Origin: Brevibacterium sp. 239c
GTDB taxonomy: Bacteria; Actinomycetota; Actinomycetes; Actinomycetales; Brevibacteriaceae
Reading direction: 5' to 3'
NCBI RefSeq assembly: GCF_900169365.1
Contig: NZ_FXZH01000007.1
Coordinates: forward strand, 1-64,000
Length of the DNA: 64,000 nucleotides
The notes beneath the pieces were generated by a model. That model ran no database searches and was not told where the DNA came from. It was given only the letters and a program-made list of their open reading frames with translations. This document shows, piece after piece, positions 62,371 to 64,000 of this stretch. The position numbers and the translations under genes are program-made. Positions within the stretch are counted from its first letter, which is position 1. Each line of letters opens with the position of its first letter.

Positions 62371-63568
62371 CCAGGAGCGGGCGCATCGCGATCAGGCCGA
62401 GGATCGGCCCCGGCAGGAGCAGCCAGACGGCGGCCACTCCGATTACGGCGATGAGGCTCTGCAGGATGACGATGCTGATGACGCTGACGGCGAAGCCGAG
62501 CGAATTCATCACCGTCAGCCCCGTTCCCGTCAGCTCTGCGGGAGCGTAACGGGCAGCGAGATCCGAGAACTGGGGAGAGTCTGCGATGACAAGGAGACCC
62601 CAGAGCATGAGAGCCGCAATGAGGAGCGGGCCGATGTCAGGCAGCAGAGGGTAGATCAGGCACATCAGTCCCGACCCAGCCAGGGCCGTTGCGGCGACCG
62701 CTGCACTGCCGGTCCTGCGGCTGATGATTCCGCCGAGCACACATCCCAGGACCCCGGCGGCGATGACGAGGAAACTCGTTGTCGCAAACCCCGTCGGGCC
62801 GTCCGCGTCGGCCAAAGCCGCGATGACGAGTGTGGGCACGACTGCCCAGAAGGCGTAGAGCTCCCACATGTGGCCCACGTATCCGAAGACGGCGGCGCGA
62901 AACATCCTGTCCCGGAACAGTCTCCGCAGCGCTGGACTTCCGACGGACTTCGAGGGCCCGGAAGTCGCATCGGACGCATGTGACCGAGCCGCTCGGGGCC
63001 CGGAGATCGTTGCCACGAGCACGGCTCCCAGCACCGCCAGTGCGGAGGAGCCCCACATGATCGACTCCCAGGGCAGGGCGGCGCCGACGGCTGACAGGAA
63101 CTGTGGCATCGCGGTGCCCAGGGTGAGCATGGCCACGAGCCAGGCCAGAGCCTGCGCGGACTTCGCCTGCGCCCGTTTGACGATCATCTTCATCCCCATC
63201 GGGTAGATACCCGCGAGGCTCACGCCGACGGCGAAGCGAGAGATCCACACGAGGACGAGGTCAGAAGGACCTAGCGTCCACACGAAGTTCAGTCCAGCAC
63301 CGAAGAGGCTGGAGAGAATGAAGATCCGCTCGGGCGGGAACCGATCGGCGATCCCGGTCGCCGCGCTCAGCAGCGTTCCGACGATGAACCCGATCTGGGT
63401 GGCCGCGATCAGCCACCCGAACTGAGCCGGCGTCGAACCCAGCCAGGCGGAGAGGCCGTCGACGGCACCGCTGGGGCTGAACCACAGCGACGTTCCGAAC
63501 CACTGCGCCACGACGATGGCCAGGATAGCCACTCCTGCTCCCCGCCCCATCTGCGATTGCGACGCCAT
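62333..63568 (-). CDS. MFS transporter (drug-efflux-like)
   Basis: ATG 63568 starts four bases after the TetR stop and matches the beginning of the first helix (GVAILAIVVAQWFGTSLWFSP), giving 411 residues with 12 helices. The open frame above 63568 is the antisense of TetR coding. RFPPERIFILSSLFGAGLNF and the long cytoplasmic loop (SHASDATSGPSKSVGS) between helices 6 and 7 fit the major facilitator pattern. It is in one operon with the TetR regulator, so inducible efflux is likely. Confidence 0.85.
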   Translation of the reverse strand: MASQSQMGRGAGVAILAIVVAQWFGTSLWFSPSGAVDGLSAWLGSTPAQFGWLIAATQIGFIVGTLLSAATGIADRFPPERIFILSSLFGAGLNFVWTLGPSDLVLVWISRFAVGVSLAGIYPMGMKMIVKRAQAKSAQALAWLVAMLTLGTAMPQFLSAVGAALPWESIMWGSSALAVLGAVLVATISGPRAARSHASDATSGPSKSVGSPALRRLFRDRMFRAAVFGYVGHMWELYAFWAVVPTLVIAALADADGPTGFATTSFLVIAAGVLGCVLGGIISRRTGSAAVAATALAGSGLMCLIYPLLPDIGPLLIAALMLWGLLVIADSPQFSDLAARYAPAELTGTGLTVMNSLGFAVSVISIVILQSLIAVIGVAAVWLLLPGPILGLIAMRPLLVRRKATRLDRDG

Positions 63569-63572
63569 CGAG

Positions 63573-64000
63573 TCATTCCTCGCTCGTCGGGGACACGCCA
63601 TAGGCGCGGAGGGCCACCTCGGCGATGCGGGTGAGGAATTCGCTTGTCGAGGTACGGTCCGCAGCCGGTGTCTGCACCCGCTGGACAAGTGCCTCGGTGA
63701 TGCCTCCGACGAGGATGAGGCTGGTGAACCCGAGCTCGTCCGGCTTCTGCAGCGCGGGAATCTCCGGCAGCTCGTAGGTGGTGTGAACGCGCACGAATGC
63801 GGCATCGACGGCGGCTGCGAGGATGCGCATCGTCTCCCGCCGCCGCGCTTCGAGCGATTCATTGACGCCGACGGCCTCGACCTCGAGGACGCGAGCCTTG
63901 CGCTCATCACCGAGCATCGGCATCAGCGCGGCGGAGACGACGTTGACGGTGGCCTCGACGAGACTCGCGCCGGCCGGGATCGTCAGCGTCGTCAGAGCAT
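63573..64000 (-). CDS. TetR-family regulator, C-terminal part (runs off the window)
   Basis: The frame is open from the right edge to TGA at 63573; the HTH lies beyond 64000. The 142 visible residues are helical, with ALMPMLGDERKARVLEVEAVG and LGFTSLILVGGITEALVQR as in TetR ligand-binding domains. It ends four bases before the MFS gene, which it probably controls together with itself. Confidence 0.75.
   Translation of the reverse strand, partial: ALTTLTIPAGASLVEATVNVVSAALMPMLGDERKARVLEVEAVGVNESLEARRRETMRILAAAVDAAFVRVHTTYELPEIPALQKPDELGFTSLILVGGITEALVQRVQTPAADRTSTSEFLTRIAEVALRAYGVSPTSEE

Overview
The window is 64 kb of GC-rich chromosomal DNA from an actinobacterium. High G/C third positions, frequent GTG/TTG starts, several starts without a Shine-Dalgarno sequence, a DUF3073 protein, a bacterial sterol-carrier protein and an R. 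etli-type asparaginase all fit Micrococcales. Brevibacterium is my best guess, but this is inference. I see no phage, insertion sequence, CRISPR array, rRNA or tRNA, so it reads as ordinary chromosome.

Layout. 0.2-2.5 kb: a DoxX-like membrane protein and a DUF6882-like protein. 2.7-6.6 kb: a heterodimeric ABC exporter. 7-10.3 kb: two paralogous secreted repeat proteins, one with a sortase-type tail. 10.4-11.4 kb: purQ and purS. 11.5-20.4 kb: a minus-strand polyamine locus (aldehyde dehydrogenase, amidohydrolase, PotABCD-type ABC importer, gamma-glutamylputrescine-oxidase-like FAD enzyme). 20.6-20.8 kb: 19-bp tandem repeats and a large hairpin. 20.9-23.1 kb: a PurD-PurC fusion, divergent from an asparaginase / sterol-carrier / aldehyde dehydrogenase / EamA run. 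27-31.4 kb: a universal stress protein, a small membrane protein, purF and purM. 31.6-34.3 kb: DUF3073 and hypothetical or membrane proteins. 34.3-43 kb: regulators (LysR, AraC, TetR) each beside a likely target, a cAMP-phosphodiesterase-like enzyme, a broken gene, an aminotransferase, two EamA exporters and a phytoene-dehydrogenase-like oxidoreductase. 43.3-44.8 kb: a TPP riboswitch controlling tenA and a P-loop kinase. 45-51 kb: VOC protein, MHS-family transporter, HutD-like protein, Ser/Gly-rich membrane protein, and catalase with a complex leader. 51-58.3 kb: a second polyamine locus (APC permease, gamma-glutamylpolyamine-synthetase-like enzyme, PuuD-like hydrolase, aldehyde dehydrogenase, SDR, FadR-type regulator). 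58.3-64 kb: aconitase, an Fpg/Nei glycosylase gene broken by a 26-bp tandem duplication, an aldo/keto reductase, an MFS exporter and a partial TetR.

Two themes link the genes. Together the polyamine loci supply every step of the gamma-glutamylated (Puu) route: uptake, glutamylation, oxidation, aldehyde dehydrogenation and release of GABA. De novo purine genes (purQ, purS, purD-purC, purF, purM) lie in separate pieces over 21 kb, with no purL in view.

The observations most worth a second look are the tandem-duplication frameshift in the glycosylase, the TPP-riboswitch operon pairing a Cys-less TenA with an orphan kinase, the methionine-rich leader ORF and palindrome before catalase, the PurD-PurC fusion, and several perfect palindromes at promoters.
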